NCBI GenBank assembly: GCA_026225215.1 | Contig: JAMFSI010000063.1 | Location: 1 to 35,413 of the forward strand | Source of the DNA: Sphingomonas palustris | Lineage (GTDB): Bacteria > Pseudomonadota > Alphaproteobacteria > Sphingomonadales > Sphingomonadaceae | DNA: 35,413 nucleotides | Direction: 5' to 3' | Notes under the pieces: generated by a model | What the model saw: the letters and a program-made list of their open reading frames with translations, nothing else | What the model was told of the DNA's origin: nothing | Databases searched by the model: none | Position numbers and translations under genes: made by a program | Part shown: piece by piece, positions 34,079-35,413 of the stretch | Layout of the letters: every line of letters begins with the position of its first letter | Numbering within the stretch: position 1 is the stretch's first letter

Positions 34079-34136
34079 CCCTCTTGCGAAAATGATGATT
34101 GTCATATATATGATGATTATCATTTTCGCAAGAGGG
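34079..34136. promoter_or_regulatory. 58-bp near-perfect palindrome forming the emrA/emrB-like divergent promoter
   Basis: CCCTCTTGCGAAAATGAT (34079-34096) is exactly complementary to 34119-34136, around the perfect core TCATATATATGA (34102-34113). Over 58 bp only three base pairs fail to match. Each arm carries the AGAGGG ribosome site of one gene, and each ATG (34071 minus, 34144 plus) lies eight bases outside its arm. Within it, 34109-34127 (TATGATGATTATCATTTTC) matches the Fur-box consensus GATAATGATAATCATTATC at 15 of 19 positions by hand count, and 34088-34106 at 13 of 19. Metal-responsive control is therefore possible but unproven. Confidence 0.75.
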
Positions 34137-34143
34137 GTTTCCA

Positions 34144-35413
34144 ATGGCCGCACACACCATGAAAGACCGCTTCGCCGCCGTGGCCCAGGACTGGTCCACC
34201 AATCCCGCCGCGATGCCCGACTGGCGCAAGTTTCTGATCTTTGGGGTGATGGCATTCGGCCAGTTCATGGCGCTGTTCGACATCCAGATCGTCTCCGCCT
34301 CGCTCAAGGATGTGCAAGCTGGGCTGGCGGCGGGGCCGGAGGAGGTCAGCTGGGTCCAGACCGCTTATCTGATGGCGGAACTGGTGATGATTCCGCTCTC
34401 CGGCTATCTTGCCAATGCGATGTCGACCCGCTGGCTGTTCGTGTTTTCAGCGGCGATGTTCACCGTGTCGAGCCTGATGTGCGGCTTGTCGTGGAGCATC
34501 GGCTCGATGATCGCGTTTCGCGCCTTGCAGGGCTTTACCGGCGGGGCAATGGTGCCGATGGTCTTCGCCACCGGTTTTTCGATCTTCAACGGCAAGCAGC
34601 GCGCGCTGATCCCGGCGATCCTGGGCGCGGTCAGCGTGCTGGCGCCGACCTTCGGGCCGAGTGCCGGTGGCCTCATCACCGACATCTTCAACTGGCGCTG
34701 GCTGTTCTTCATCAACATTCTGCCCGGCACGCTGGTCACCCTGCTGTCGATCCCGCTGCTGAAGGTCGATCGCGCCGATCCGGCGATGTTCGCGCGGATC
34801 GATTGGGCGCACCTCGCCGCGACGGTCGCCTTTCTAGCCGGGCTCGAATATGTGCTGGAGGAAGGGCCGCGTTACGACTGGTTCGGCGATCCGACGATCG
34901 CCATTGCCGGCTGGTGTTCGCTGATCGGCTTCCTGCTGTTTCTCGAGCGCTCGTTCTTTTCGGCCAACCCGCTGGTGCGGCTCTCGGCTTTTCGCTCGCC
35001 GACCTTCACCTTCGCCTGCATTTTCAACCTCGTGCTGGGCGGCGGCATGTATTCGGCGATTTACCTGGTGCCGGTCTATCTGGCGCAGGTGCGCGGCTAT
35101 GATTCGCTGCAGATCGGCACCACGGTGATCGTCGTCGGCCTCGCCCAGATGCTCAGCGTGGCCATCGCCTCATGGTTGAGCCAGCGCGCCGATATGCGCT
35201 ATATGATCACCATCGGGCTTTCGACCTTTGCGCTTAGCTTGTGGCTGTCCTCGGTCATGACCAGCAGCTGGGGTTTCTGGGAGTTCCTGCCTTCGCAGGC
35301 GCTGCGCGGCTTCGCCATGATGCTGTGCATCGTGCCCAGCGTGAACATGGCATTGTCGGGTTTCAAGCCGGCGGAACTCAAATACGCCGCCGGCCTGTTC
35401 AACCTGATGCGCA
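34144..35413 (+). CDS. EmrB-type DHA2 MFS multidrug exporter, 3' end beyond window
   Basis: Open from the ATG at 34144 (AGAGGGGTTTCCA upstream) to the window end, 423 codons without a stop. The protein begins MAAHTMKDRF and shows DHA2 features: FGQFMALFDIQIVSASLKDV (helix 1 motif), QAGLAAGPEEVSWVQTAYLM, FRALQGFTGGAMVPMVFA (helix 4), APTFGPSAGGLITDIFNWRW (helix 5 motif C), FFINILPG, and further helices to SFKPAEL-like GFKPAELKYAAG and FNLMR at the edge. A typical length is about 500, so roughly 80-100 residues are missing. With the divergent EmrA-like protein it should make a proton-driven exporter. Substrate unknown. Confidence 0.93.
   Translation, partial: MAAHTMKDRFAAVAQDWSTNPAAMPDWRKFLIFGVMAFGQFMALFDIQIVSASLKDVQAGLAAGPEEVSWVQTAYLMAELVMIPLSGYLANAMSTRWLFVFSAAMFTVSSLMCGLSWSIGSMIAFRALQGFTGGAMVPMVFATGFSIFNGKQRALIPAILGAVSVLAPTFGPSAGGLITDIFNWRWLFFINILPGTLVTLLSIPLLKVDRADPAMFARIDWAHLAATVAFLAGLEYVLEEGPRYDWFGDPTIAIAGWCSLIGFLLFLERSFFSANPLVRLSAFRSPTFTFACIFNLVLGGGMYSAIYLVPVYLAQVRGYDSLQIGTTVIVVGLAQMLSVAIASWLSQRADMRYMITIGLSTFALSLWLSSVMTSSWGFWEFLPSQALRGFAMMLCIVPSVNMALSGFKPAELKYAAGLFNLMR

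Noticed and set aside
32890..34095. 401-codon plus-strand frame opposite the EmrA-like gene
   Set aside because: Antisense shadow; Gly/Arg/Asp-rich without recognisable domains, and it would run against the palindromic promoter.

Overview
The window looks like a chromosomal segment of a sphingomonad-type alphaproteobacterium (Novosphingobium/Sphingobium/Sphingomonas range). The reasons are high GC, many large TonB-dependent receptors, a compact late-cobalamin operon headed by btuB, and a dense set of CoA-linked catabolic genes. No rRNA, tRNA, CRISPR array or intact insertion sequence was seen. The assignment is inference from gene content, not from a search.
Layout: (a) 1-2.55 kb, minus strand: an SnoaL/NTF2-fold protein cut by the window edge, a Ddn-like (F420/FMN split-barrel) protein and an aldehyde dehydrogenase with its own promoter. 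(b) 2.69-11.8 kb, minus strand: one tightly overlapping operon read as btuB, DUF1636, cobT, cobS, cobD, cbiB, cobQ, cobU, bluB, preceded by a cobalamin riboswitch and a recognisable promoter. It carries corrinoid uptake and assembly of the lower half of B12; no corrin-ring genes are present. The 5' end of bluB appears frameshifted. (c) 11.98-27.3 kb: a catabolic island. It holds two large paralogous TonB receptors (one frameshifted), an EthD protein, a DapB-fold reductase, a 3-ketosteroid-dehydrogenase-like flavoenzyme, a TetR regulator, a CaiB-type CoA transferase, a DUF35 + thiolase-fold pair of the steroid retro-aldolase type, an MFS permease, a decayed copy of the DapB-fold reductase, and a crotonase that closely resembles 6-oxocamphor hydrolase. 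(d) 27.6-31.3 kb: a Gram-negative sortase next to its VIT/VWA target protein with an LPQTA sorting tail, and a divergent HTH regulator. (e) 31.4-35.4 kb: a cupin, an SDR, and a divergent EmrA/EmrB-like exporter pair (EmrB cut by the window end).
The most striking unlisted signal is regulatory. Three promoters, in front of the 19.1-kb TonB receptor, the MFS permease and the oxocamphor-hydrolase-like gene, share a TTGACA -35, a -10, and an 18-bp palindrome with core CGAxATATCGA placed exactly 15 bp after the -10. This defines a candidate TetR regulon that ties uptake, efflux/transport and ring cleavage together. A second regulatory oddity is a 58-bp near-perfect palindrome between the emrA- and emrB-like genes. 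It places both start codons at identical distances from the dyad and contains Fur-box-like sequence.
A reasonable model for the island, as inference, is this: a hydrophobic cyclic (terpenoid- or steroid-like) substrate enters through the TonB receptors, is oxidised by the flavoenzyme and reductases, a cyclic beta-diketone is opened by the oxocamphor-hydrolase-like crotonase, the acid is activated by the CoA transferase, and the side chain or remainder is cleaved by the thiolase/DUF35 pair.
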